Positions 1-9,490 of a stretch of DNA of 64,000 bases are shown here, one piece after another. The stretch's first letter is position 1. The number at the start of each line of letters is the position of its first letter. The stretch spans positions 17,107,146-17,171,145 of the forward strand of contig NC_084940.1 in assembly GCF_958298935.1 (NCBI RefSeq). The letters are read 5' to 3'. A program made the translations under genes and the position numbers. The notes beneath the pieces are model-generated. The model searched no databases. It was not told the origin of the DNA and was given only the letters and a program-made list of their open reading frames with translations. Origin of the DNA: Phragmites australis. Lineage: Eukaryota > Streptophyta > Magnoliopsida > Poales > Poaceae.

Positions 1-1156
1 ATACATCGATTACATCAATGGTACTTGGAGCATTCCAGACAGGGTTTTCAAGCGTTCCCTGTAAGATATACAGATGATTATTTCCTCAACGAGGATTGCT
101 CCTTCTAGGTGTATTTCAAGGACTTGTATGAATTGTATAAGGCATATGCTCTCATCATGTCTATAGTCAGAGTGTGGACTCTATAAGTGATTTATGCATA
201 TAATTCATGTTATATGATCTTGTACCTTGAAATTGCATAGTTAACTTCTCTCTTTCGTAGAATGGAGATCCAAGCATGCAGACAAGACTTAGATAAGAAA
301 GTAGGATTCATCGATCTTGGGCTTGTTAACCAGAAACTTATACGGGAGAATCCAGACTTCACCAAGAACTATTTATTGCAGTGTCTGCTTCACCATCAAT
401 ACAAGAAATTCATACTCTTACTCTACATTTATGAGTACGTGTTTGCGCGCCAGGGCATCCTCATTTTATGGGCAACTCGATTCTAGTACTAATTTGCTAT
501 GGTGACATATTATGCAGTTTTCATTGGATCCTCCTGTCATCCACCCAGACTTGAGTAAGATCATTATCTTGGACTCACAAAAGAGAGATCAGACGACTTA
601 CCAACACCTCATCGACATGCTAAACAACTTAAGTCGATCATTTAATATTCTCGACAAGTGCATCTAAGTTTAATTGGTATTCATATTCCCGTACAGGGCG
701 TACACAAGATACCAAAAAAAAGTATCATCTACTTTCCATTCAGGAAGCAATATGATGTAAAAACCAACTTTCCGGTACACAGGGAATATTCATGTCTTGC
801 ATTTTCTACTAAATAAAAAGGTTCAATTCATTCCACTGACGAATCCTTCCCTCTTGAAGTGTTGAGGCAGGCATCCGACAACAATCTCTATGCGTTTTAT
901 GTTGTTACGAACATGCACACATTCAGCCTGGATGGAGACACTATTAGGTTCAATTATCTTGAGGTATGAAATAACATATCGTTACCTTCTTTTCAATTTC
1001 TATACGTGTTCAAGGACTAATTCTTTCAATTCTTCAAACGCAATGCTTGAAACTACGCACAAATGCATTACAGCCTACAGAAATACATGCCCTTCAAGAA
1101 CAGATCACTGGGTTCTTCTTAGAACATATTATCAACCCAAACGGCGAGTTTCATGA
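1..1156 (+). pseudogene. Ulp1-like cysteine protease region of a CACTA element
   Basis: Segments in different frames read like the C-terminal half of the Ulp1/SENP-like protein found in grass CACTA elements. Positions 1-165 encode a stretch with RLHQWYLEH and a YFKDLYELYKAYAL-like segment. From 262 the reading includes MEIQACRQDLDKKVGFID and a NYLLQCLLHHQYKKFILLLY strand that precedes the catalytic His-Trp in this family. At 520-670 there is a YQHLIDMLNNL helix, and at 1047-1170 a tail with QEQITGFFLEHIINPNGEF. Frames change several times; some changes may be introns (poly-pyrimidine/AG sites are present) and others decay. In the family the protein is predicted to cleave isopeptide bonds of SUMO-like conjugates, and its role in transposition is unclear. 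I cannot see an intact catalytic triad. Confidence 0.65.
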
Positions 1157-1381
1157 ACCAATCGTATTGTCCACTAGATCTTCATATGACACTATTCCTT
1201 CTAGTAGAGAGTATGCGACAAGGAGGAAGCCTACCAAGGGGCTTGACAACGTATTATATTTTGCCAAATGACACGATATTAATGTATTCCATTAATTACT
1301 ATTAATTAATGAATGATATGAATTACTATGTATGATGTGAAGTTGGTATCGACGGGATGGCCTTCCAACGATGATGCGAAG

Positions 1382-1531
1382 GAGGAGCAAGAAGTAGCTG
1401 CTAGGAAGCGTGCCCAGGAGGAGGATGAGAGGCTGGCCCATCAGCTATGCGCTACGGAGGAGCAAGAAGCTACGTCCTGTAAGCATGCCCAGTAGGAGGA
1501 GGACGAGAGGGTGGCCCATCAGTGTGCTGCG
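1382..1531 (+). repeat. 75-bp tandem repeat, two copies, Glu/Ala-rich coding character
   Basis: Two copies start at 1382 and 1457. In one frame each encodes an EEQE...AQEEDER.AHQ peptide typical of charged C-terminal tails of CACTA ORFs. The second copy has a TAG stop inside. Confidence 0.7.
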
Positions 1532-2011
1532 AAGGAGGTCGAAGGCTCAAATCATAGAGGTGTTTAGGTGTCAGACTTCGATGTCTTTGACACGCCAATG
1601 AACCTGGAGCTTAGGTGACGGTGCGGTCGATCAGGCATGGCCGGGTCCAACGCTCCACCACCATCGGCCCCCCACATCCCTGGATGTACACACACCAACC
1701 GTCGATAGTGTGGAGACACAGTCCTCATCACAGGAGAGGAAGTAGAGGTAGAGGTAGAGGGATACTGGACTAGCTCAACTCGACTGACTTTTCAAGGGGT
1801 GACCTGTGAGAACTATTATGTACCTATGTGTGTTTGTCGATGCCTATGACTTGAAATATGTGTTTATTACTATGTATTAATGAAGATGCATTTATTATTG
1901 ATTTACATTATATATATATGTATTATTATATGCATGTATTGAGAGTGAGACATAGAGATCGAGGAGTGAGAGGGAGTACAGAGAGGACAAAGAGACGTAG
2001 AGACCGAGGAG

Positions 2012-2239
2012 TGACTTCAGGTTTATCACTACCGGCTGAAGGATTTAGCCGGCAGTAATGCCTTGGGTATCACTACCGGTTGAATCCTTGAGCCGGTAGT
2101 GATAAGGCCCTTCACTGCCGGTCCAACGAGCCGGTAGTGATAGTCCACGACTACCATTGCCCGTTGCCCACTGCCGGCTCCAAAACCGGTAGTGAAGGTG
2201 ATTTTGGAGCTAGCAGTGAAGGGGGTTTCTGCAGTAGTG
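2012..2239 (+). repeat. CACTA subterminal inverted repeats and right terminus
   Basis: At least seven copies of a CACTACCGGCT / AGCCGGTAGTGA motif in both orientations, ending in GCAGTAGTG at 2239. Such arrays bind the TNP1-like protein in En/Spm and mark the transposition end. Confidence 0.8.
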
Positions 2240-2312
2240 AGCAATAAACTAAGGTGTTGCTTAATCACCTCGCTAATTAAGTTATAAACTATTGCTATGT
2301 AAAAAGCATGCA

Positions 2313-4621
2313 TGTAATTAATTAATTAGGTTAAACTATTATTTAAAACTAATTAATTAATTATTAAAAGGGTAATTAATTAATTACCAACGTTAAATTA
2401 TTCTATCATATTCTAATGACTGGTATTTATTTCCTAAGTAGCTATACTGATTAATCTTATGACATTAATAAAAACTAAGATTAAACTTTATGGATTAAAG
2501 CATGAAATAACAAACTATTCTAAACATTAAATTTAAAGCAAACCTATATTTTATTATAAAACTATTCTAATTAACAAAAGGTTAAACATATACTTAAACT
2601 AGATTAACATAAGCGATCAAGCTACAATTATAACCAAAACATGAATATAGAATAACTAACTCATCTCTATTTAACCAAAGGCGAAAACTAATTCTAGTTA
2701 AACGTTACAACATAAATTAAATACCGGACGAGAAAACTAAACGAACTCCAAGAATTACATGACTTGGTATGAAGATAGATTATGATTTTAGAAGGTTATC
2801 GGCAAAAGAATCGTCGAAATCAGAGTTGAAACGTAAGAGTTATGGCCGACGGAAGATTTGCCAGAAGAGATAATTCTAGGAAAAAGAAAAGGAGTACTAT
2901 TCCACAGACTTGGTCTACAGGCTGTGAACTAGTGGGAGGTTTGTGTGGGTGGTTCATCATGGACCGATGGGGTGACTGCGTGGTGGGCTCAGTGCGTAGG
3001 CCGGTGGACCGAGGGTGTTTCGATGTGCGGTCCACCATGGACCAGATCGATGGAACGGTAGATAGTGGGGCCCACGTGTAGGGATAAGGGAAGGGTGGCT
3101 CTGTGTGCGACTCGTGTGGCCCACCGAGACAGAGAGAGAGGTGAGGGCGATGGCTGGCAAGAGCAGAGGGAGAGGGGGCTCGCCGGTGGCAAACTAAGGC
3201 CATGCGACGAAGGGGAGATAACCGGTTGGGGCCCATTAGCCGAGCGGTGAATGACACGGTGGAGCACGCCGGGCAGCAATGGAGAAGGGCGGAGGTGCAA
3301 CAACGTGGTGATCTTGCACCATGTGGTGCAAGATAAAGATAGGGATGCGGTGGAGTTCACTGGCGATGACGCACGGGGGTAATGCGACTACGTGGTCAAA
3401 CGATAGCGGTCGTGACGGTGAGGAACATGGAGAAAGGAGAGGGGGGTGCTCACGGAGATGTTAGGCGACAACGGCGCAGAAGGCCGTAGCAGTGCTGTAG
3501 GAGGCGAGCGGTGGCACGCGTGGTGAAGATCAGCGGCAGTGCAAGCACAACGGCAGCGACTGTGAGCACAGCTTGGTGGTGGAGGGTACATACGGCAGCA
3601 GCGCGGGTAGCGGTGGACGCACGACAGCGGCCAGGACGATGCGTGGGTGAGCTTTGCCACGGCTGGGCCCAACGCGTGGGCGAGCTGCTGCTGTTGTGTT
3701 TGTGAGGTGCTGCTGCCATGTGTGATTATGTCTATGCTTGTGTATGTATGCTTGGGCCTGTGTGTATGGCATGAGGAGTGGGAGAGGATGAGCACAAGCT
3801 TGTATATGGCATGGGGGATGATCGCTTGTAGGTGAAAGAAGAGAGGAGGAAGAGAAAATTGCCTCCCGATGAAAGATTAGCGAGGGAGAGAGATGAGGGA
3901 GAGAGAGCTGAGAAAAGATCTTAAGAGAGAGATCATTTGAATATGAAATTCAAATGATGTAAATGAATTGAATTGGATTTGTAAGGATTCAAATGAATAA
4001 TTTGAATTGAAATTGGATGTACGATGATTTAATGAATAACTTGAATTTGAATTGGATTGTATGAAAACGAATTTGTGAAAAGATCAAACTGGAAAGTACT
4101 CGAATATAACTTGAGTGATTCAAATTGTATTCGAATACGAAATCGACGATGATTTAAATGAGTATGGATTTGAGGTATTTAGGCTAAATTTCAAATAGGA
4201 GTATTTGAATTTCGATCTGACATCAATTCAAATAGGAGTATTTGAATTAAGAAAAAGATTCAAAGGTGAAGCCTTGGGATTTGAGACAGGTTTGAATTCA
4301 AAAGAGTTGAATTCAATTTGGATTTCAGCTGAATTGAATCTAAGAAATAGATTTGAAATTGAGAGGCCTTCAATTCCAAATCTTCACTCAAAAAACCATA
4401 AGAACAATTAAACCAAAATGTATATGATCAATTTATAGCAATGATTAATTTAGTGATATCTGGAATCTTTAGCCAAAATAATATTTTTGAATATACACAT
4501 AAAAGTATATACATATTCAAATATATATTTCCTCAATTTTATACTAGTTTAATAATTAGAAAAATTTAAATTTAGAGTGAATTTTGCTATTTTCTAAAAT
4601 GGTAAATCTCAAGATGTTACA
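2313..4621. mobile_element. Probable solo LTR of a Ty3/gypsy element (about 2.3 kb)
   Basis: The block starts TGTAATTAATTAATTAGG and ends GATGTTACA, so it has TGTAA...TTACA inverted ends as in many long-LTR grass gypsy families. It is AT-rich at both flanks and has a GC-rich core (about 2930-3800) with no convincing protein. The candidate duplications, CATGC at 2307-2311 and 4622-4626, match but the left one sits one base away from the LTR start, so the boundary or the call is uncertain. The open frames in the core are short, overlap on both strands and resemble no family. Confidence 0.4.
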
Positions 4622-4717
4622 CATGCTTATGTTAATTATAAACTTTTGTTGCAAACTTGTATTAGTTATGATCTCTAGTCAATGATATGTGAAATAATAT
4701 AGTTACCTATGCATGAA

Positions 4718-4918
4718 TGTGATGAGATGTGAATGAATTGTGTGATATTATATGTGTTTAGATAATTATATGTGTATGTGAAACTTGAATGCATATTTAA
4801 CTTGCTGTATGTGATGAGATGTGAATGAATTATGTATATATGTGATATTATATGTGATGAGATAATTATATGTGTATGTGAAACTTGAATGTATGTTTAT
4901 CTTGCTGTATGTGCTGTA
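4718..4918. repeat. About 100-bp AT-rich tandem duplication
   Basis: Two head-to-tail copies of a unit beginning TGTGATGAGATGTGAATGAA and ending near an AACTTGCTGTA or ATCTTGCTGTA motif, with a few indels between them. Confidence 0.65.
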
Positions 4919-4959
4919 TGTGATATTATTTGTGCTGTTGTCGGTAACGGCTACATTTT

Positions 4960-5264
4960 GTACACGGAGAAGGGTCATTAGTGCCGGCTCATGACAAAAA
5001 ACTGGCACTGATACAGAGACTATCAGTACCGGCTTATATAAAAAACCAGCACTGATAGTTGAGTACCAGTGCCGATTACTTGTTATGAACCAGCACTGAT
5101 AGTCTTAGTATCAAGGTTCATTTTTTTCATGAGCCACCACTGATACTCATTGTCAGTGATGGTTAATAAATCATAATTATCAATATTGAATAATCAGTGC
5201 CGGTTCAAAAACCATCACTGATGGTATTTTTGAGCCGGCACTGATGACCATTTGTGTAGTAATG
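4960..5264. mobile_element. CACTA terminus with subterminal repeats (fragment)
   Basis: Eight or more alternating copies of an AGTGCCGGCT / AACCGGCACTGAT motif, closing with GTGTAGTAATG at 5264, a one-base variant of the usual GTAGTAGTG end. No transposase and no matching left end were found nearby. The solo LTR to the left may have inserted into this element. Confidence 0.65.
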
Positions 5265-5800
5265 TTTATTTGACACATTTGAAACCTTGAAATGATCTTC
5301 ACTTCAATAGGAAAGATTGACCGATTCATTCTCTCAAAAAGCGTGGCACAACGCCTTTTAGGTGGGGGAAACATCTGAGATTCACACTAACTCCAGCACT
5401 CAGCAAATTTTTTCTGCTAATTCCAGCTGCTCTATTCCTGTTGAAGACTGACGCTTCTTACGAAATTCAAAATGAAACTGATCTCAAGATCATACATGTA
5501 ATGCTTGTGACCAAATCCCTTGGTCTAAGGCCCGTGTTGACGAAAACACCCTATCAAGAGCCTATGTACCTAAGCTCTATAACTGGGCATCATGGGCCAA
5601 ACTTAATTTGTAAACTATCATGCGGGAAAGGCCCCTAACCAACCACCAACTTACCTCAGCTTCCAATCAAGCCCTTCGATCCGTGAATCGCTTGTGTTCT
5701 ACTGAAATGTAGATTCTACGGGACGCTTTGAATTAAAAAAGGAACAAGACTTCTTCCATTGTGTTCTCATTTTTTAATAACCATTTTAAGTTTGAGATAT
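5265..5800. other. Intergenic stretch, nothing recognised
   Basis: No gene, repeat array or element end could be supported here. Short open frames lack coding character. Confidence 0.5.
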
Positions 5801-6250
5801 GGATTTATTCGGACCATCGGAAGTGATACTATGACCTATTTGTTCGAAAGATTTTTGAAGTGAAGTTTTTCTTGGGCTCAACACTGGCCACAAAATATGA
5901 AAAGTACGATACCATGATTCAGAAAAGGCGAAACCGAATAAGGAGAACTCGATCCTCAGCCACATGCAGCACTAGACCAGCAGCAACAGCTGGTTGGTTC
6001 TGCATTTGATCTTTGGAGCCCAGTATCATTACGATAAATAAATGGTATAATCTAAACCCTAAAGGTCTTCTCCTATCATGTTACGCTTTCGTAGCCCTAA
6101 AAGACATGATTCCCTATCGCGAATACGTTGTAGTCGTGTCCAATGCGCAGGCGAAAGGAAAAGAGAAGTTGATGGCCTCTTGCGAGTTGCGATCCAAAAT
6201 GTGACAAATGCGCGCAAAGCTTGGCGGTGACATAGCAAAAGTGACGTCAG
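5801..6250. repeat. Dispersed low-copy segment, copy A
   Basis: It shares an ordered series of blocks with copies B, C and D: GGACCATCGGAAG, GGCGAAACCGA, CAACAGCTGGTTGGTT, TTTGGAGCCCA, a CATGATTC block, and a GCGCGCAAAG...GCAAAAGTGA block. A and B are in direct orientation about 800 bp apart. Confidence 0.7.
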
Positions 6251-6603
6251 CTTTGTGTAAGATAAATTTACTTTATTTGACCCATATGTTTGGTCCATAA
6301 TCGTTAGATGCCATAACTTTTTGAGCTTTTTTTACGGTCCTTGGAAAAGTACCAAAATTATAACTTGAGTTTGATACCAGATGTACCAATTTTTAGTACA
6401 TCACGAGTCATAAACAGTGGTAACTCTTGGTAAATCTCTAAGTATGGTAAAAAGCTGTAAATTTTTAAGCATCCTAGCTCGATTCAGCCACCCTAAACGC
6501 ATATTTAGGATTACAAAGACCTCATAACTACAGTAATCCACAGCATTGCCACACACAAAATCTTAGTGCTTGATGCAAAACTATCTCAAACTTTTGCGAT
6601 AAT
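6251..6603. other. AT-rich spacer between copies A and B
   Basis: I see no gene or element end in this stretch. Confidence 0.4.
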
Positions 6604-6995
6604 GGAGTTATTTGGACCATCAGAAGAAAATTATGATTTATTTTTCAGAAGATTCTTCCCACTGAAGTTTCTAGGGCATTATGATTTTTCTATAAAACTG
6701 GCCTAATATAAAAGATATGAAAAGGCCCAATACCATTTCCACAAAAAGGTGAAACCGAAATATAAGGAGAACTTGAGCTTCAGCCGACAGCACTAGCTCA
6801 GCATCAACAGCTGGTTGGTTTTTGAGCTTTGGAGCCCACTATGATCATTAGGATAAACGGTAGATGCTGAGCTTTTATTAGCATATAACACAAGTATCTG
6901 AATTATTTATGCAAAGACATGATTCTCTCTCTCACGATTAAATTGTAATCAAGTCTAATATGTTGGCGATGGGCAAAAGGTGATGGCCTGTGATC
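6604..6995. repeat. Dispersed low-copy segment, copy B
   Basis: Direct repeat of copy A: TTTGGACCATCAGAAG, AAGGTGAAACCGA, AACAGCTGGTTGGTTTTT and TTTGGAGCCCACTATGATCA occur in the same order and spacing. It is diverged from A by many substitutions and small indels, so the duplication is not recent. Confidence 0.7.
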
Positions 6996-7089
6996 CAGAA
7001 AACGTCAACTCTCACCGATTGCTCATTGCCACAGAAACACCCTTTAGAAGTGGTTCAAAAACCCCCAATCAGATGTGCTTTACCGCTTC

Positions 7090-7346
7090 CACTAAAACAG
7101 AAAATATTTATATAGACGGTTAGAAACCCACATATGAGATATTTTTTTCAAACTATATGTGAAAAAAAGTTTGTACAAATCAGATTTATACAGCTCGGTT
7201 TTGAACCGTCTGTACAAAAGATTTGTACAGACAACTTCAATCACGAGCTGTCTATACTGTGAAATATCACAGACGCCTCAAAACTTTGAGCCGTCTGTAA
7301 TATAGTAATAGTACAGATGACTCTAATAATGAGTCATTTGTACTAT
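7090..7346. repeat. CACTA-I left terminus and subterminal repeats (first half)
   Basis: Repeated GACGGTT, GAACCGTCTGTAC, CAGACGCCTCAAA and GAGCCGTCTGTA motifs in both orientations follow the CACTA end. The array is cut at 7351 by the Tat retrotransposon and resumes at 18703. Confidence 0.85.
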
Positions 7347-7351
7347 GGTAC
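7347..7351. other. Target-site duplication GGTAC, left copy
   Basis: GGTAC directly precedes the LTR start TGTCGG and is repeated exactly at 18698-18702 after the other LTR end ACCGACA. Confidence 0.95.
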
Positions 7352-8163
7352 TGTCGGAGGATGAACTCCTGTCGCAGGGATCCCGAGAGACCCCTTTTTA
7401 GAGATTCGGCCGGGGGGATGATCCTGGACAAGCTTGTTTGGGAAATAAACGGGAACGGAAATAAATGCAGTGGCTGGTGGGAGATGATCGTCCTAGTGCG
7501 AGAAAGATGGGTGCACCGGGGTTTAGACAGGTTCGGGCCGCACGGAGGCGCAACACCCTACTCCTGTGTGAGTGCTATATTTATCCTTGAAGGGAATTCT
7601 TCAAGGATGTATCTGGTTACAGGGGAGAGCCGTTTACAGAGAGCTTGAGGCTCTCGTGTTCTAGCTCGGCTTGAGCTGGTTCGAGCGTGGGCGTTGTCGG
7701 GCTTTTTTGCCTTGTTTACCTTGTTCTTCGGTCTGTCTCCAGAGAGCTTTCTTTCTTTTCTTGAGTTCTCCATCCTTTCCTTTTATAGGCGTGCCAACCT
7801 CGACTTATCCAGAATGGGAAAGAGGGGGCGCGAATGCCAAGGCGCCACGGAGAAAGGCATCATCATTTCGTCTTGGCGAAGTGACAGGGGCGGTGGAAAA
7901 ATGCGGCGCGCATCCGACCACCCGCCACTGTGGATGCCCATCGGCGCCATTAAGGGGGCCTACCGGGTAGCCTCAGAGGTACCCGGTGCGCCCACCCTGT
8001 CTTGTTCTTCTGCCAGGGCAGGGTGGCAGGCGGAGCGCTTCGATTCTGGCAACGTTATCCTGAGGCACCCGGATGAAACGGGACAGGACCCGTGCATTAA
8101 ATGGACCCATGCCCCCTCGCCAGTGCATGGCAGGGTCTGACACTAGGGCGTGGGCTGCTGAAA

Positions 8164-8194
8164 ATGTCAGGATGTCAGGATGTCAGGATGTCAG
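8164..8194. repeat. Short tandem GATGTCAG-type repeat in the LTR
   Basis: A run of AGGATGTC units, longer here than in the other LTR (about 17899-17920). This is the clearest indel between the two LTRs. Confidence 0.8.
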
Positions 8195-8286
8195 GCCGTG
8201 CGTGCCTATTAAATGCGGCATTAGGCCCTTGACTGGCTGACACCTCGACGATGGGACCCCTTGGGTCGTCAGACGATCTTGCGCGA

Positions 8287-8724
8287 ACCTTCGGGGAACC
8301 GAGTCCTCGGGGGCTGCCACGTGCAGCCCCAAGCACTCTCTCCCGAGCACTCCAGTGAGACCTTCGGGGAACCGAGTCCTCGGGGGCTGCCACATGCAGC
8401 CCCGAGCACTCTCTCCCGAGCACTTGGGTGAGACCTTCGGGGAACCGAGTCCTCAGGGGCTGCCACGTGCAGCCCCGAGCACTCTCTCCCGAGCACTTGG
8501 GTGAGACCTTCGGGGAACCGAGTCCTCGGGGGCTGCCACGTGCAGCCCCGAGCAATCTCTCCCGAGCACTTGGGTGAGACCTTCGGGGAACCGAGTCCTC
8601 GGGGGCTGCCACGTGCAGCCCCGAGCACTCTCTCCCGAGCACTTGGGTGAGACCTTCGGGGAACCGAGTCCTCGGGGGCTGCCACGTGCAGCCCCGAGCA
8701 CTCTCTCCCGAGTGGTGTTTTGGA
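8287..8724. repeat. Six 73-bp tandem repeats with G-box palindrome (left LTR)
   Basis: Copies start at 8287, 8360, 8433, 8506, 8579 and 8652. Each contains GGGGCTGCCACGTGCAGCC, a near-palindrome with CACGTG at its centre, followed by CCCGAGCACTCTCTCCCGAG. Two copies have CpG-type changes (one core is CACATG). Confidence 0.95.
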
Positions 8725-8972
8725 TCATCGGGGGACTACAGTACTCGGGGGTAAGTGAGAACCCTTCAGAGCACTTCCTTCCCGGTATTTGGGTTCTACG
8801 GATCATCGGGGAACTGGGGTGCTCGGGAACCAGAGGCGGCGGCCCCGAGCACCTTCTCCCGGGACTTAGTTTCTTCTTATCTTGCAGGGTGGACCTTGCG
8901 GGATGGTGACATGTGGCGGATGGCCGGCCCGGTCTCAGGACTCAGGGACCCCTGGTTCCGAATACACCGACA

Positions 8973-8981
8973 GCAGCCCCC
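8973..8981 (-). promoter_or_regulatory. Probable polypurine tract of the Tat element
   Basis: On the minus strand GGGGGCTGC lies directly before the 3' LTR start TGTCGG, the position of the plus-strand primer for reverse transcription. Confidence 0.55.
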
Positions 8982-9327
8982 GGGTCCATTGGTAGGCGAC
9001 GGGACGGAGACTGCGAATGGGCCCTTCGTCGCGGCCGAGGCCGAGGCTGGTGCAGACGCCATGTGGCAAGCTTTCGAGAGGTGGCCCTTGCGGACCCAGA
9101 CCTCAAGTACGCCCCAACGGGAAAATGAGTGGATGCGTGTCCACACAACTTCCGAAGGGTATGATGACCATACGGGCGGCACGCGCGGTCGCTGCACAGA
9201 TCGAGGAAAATACGCCTGGCAGCCGCTGACATCGCGCGATCGGCGGGAGATTCGCCTGGCAGTTGCGTCCATCGAGGCGACGCTTCGCCGAGCGAACCGT
9301 TTGGGCGGTAGTTTTTGAACTTTGAGA

Positions 9328-9336
9328 TATAAAAAA
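9328..9336 (+). promoter_or_regulatory. TATA box of the antisense gene
   Basis: TATAAAAAA lies about 160 bp upstream of the ATG at 9491 and is followed by a pyrimidine-rich leader, as expected for a plant RNA polymerase II promoter. It lies outside the LTR, so the antisense gene appears to have its own promoter. Confidence 0.65.
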
Positions 9337-9490
9337 GGGGAAAGGATCGGTCCGTCCCCCTCTTTACGCTTTCTCGCACCTGTGCTCTTGCTTTCTTTGC
9401 GCCCCGAAGCCCTTAGGAAACTCTCAGGCGACCGGAGCATTCTTCCTTCTCTCTCTCTCCACCACCAAAACACCTTCCATCTTTACCGAG

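Larger units (their letters stand above)
1..2239 (+). mobile_element. CACTA (En/Spm) transposon, 3' portion (CACTA-0)
   Basis: The right part of a class II CACTA element whose left end lies outside the window. It contains the decayed C-terminal exons of the CACTA-associated Ulp1-like protease ORF (1 to about 1160), a short repeat-coding stretch, and a terminal block (about 2012-2239) of short inverted copies of a CCGGTAGTGA-type motif. The last bases, GCAGTAGTG, are the reverse complement of a CACTACTGC terminus. The three bases after it (AGC) would be half of the target duplication, but the left copy is not visible. Confidence 0.8.
7352..8972 (-). repeat. Left LTR (3' LTR of the Tat element)
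   Basis: 1621 bp, TGTCGG...CCGACA, paired with 17085-18697. Read on the minus strand it holds a U3 with six 73-bp repeats, a TATA box (minus-strand CTATAAAA at 7788-7781) and an R/U5 of about 400 bp. Confidence 0.95.

Noticed and set aside
2820..3360. Overlapping open frames of 60-145 codons on both strands
   Set aside because: They arise from GC-rich low-complexity sequence inside the probable solo LTR. There is no domain and no consistent frame.
8287..8724. CRISPR-like array
   Set aside because: Head-to-tail identical units with no unique spacers, inside a plant LTR.
8175..8806. Repetitive minus-strand open frames with a CSGLHVAAPEDSVPRRS-type repeat
   Set aside because: They are translations of the 73-bp LTR repeat. 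The 73-bp period shifts frame each unit, so three frames show the same peptide; not a protein gene.
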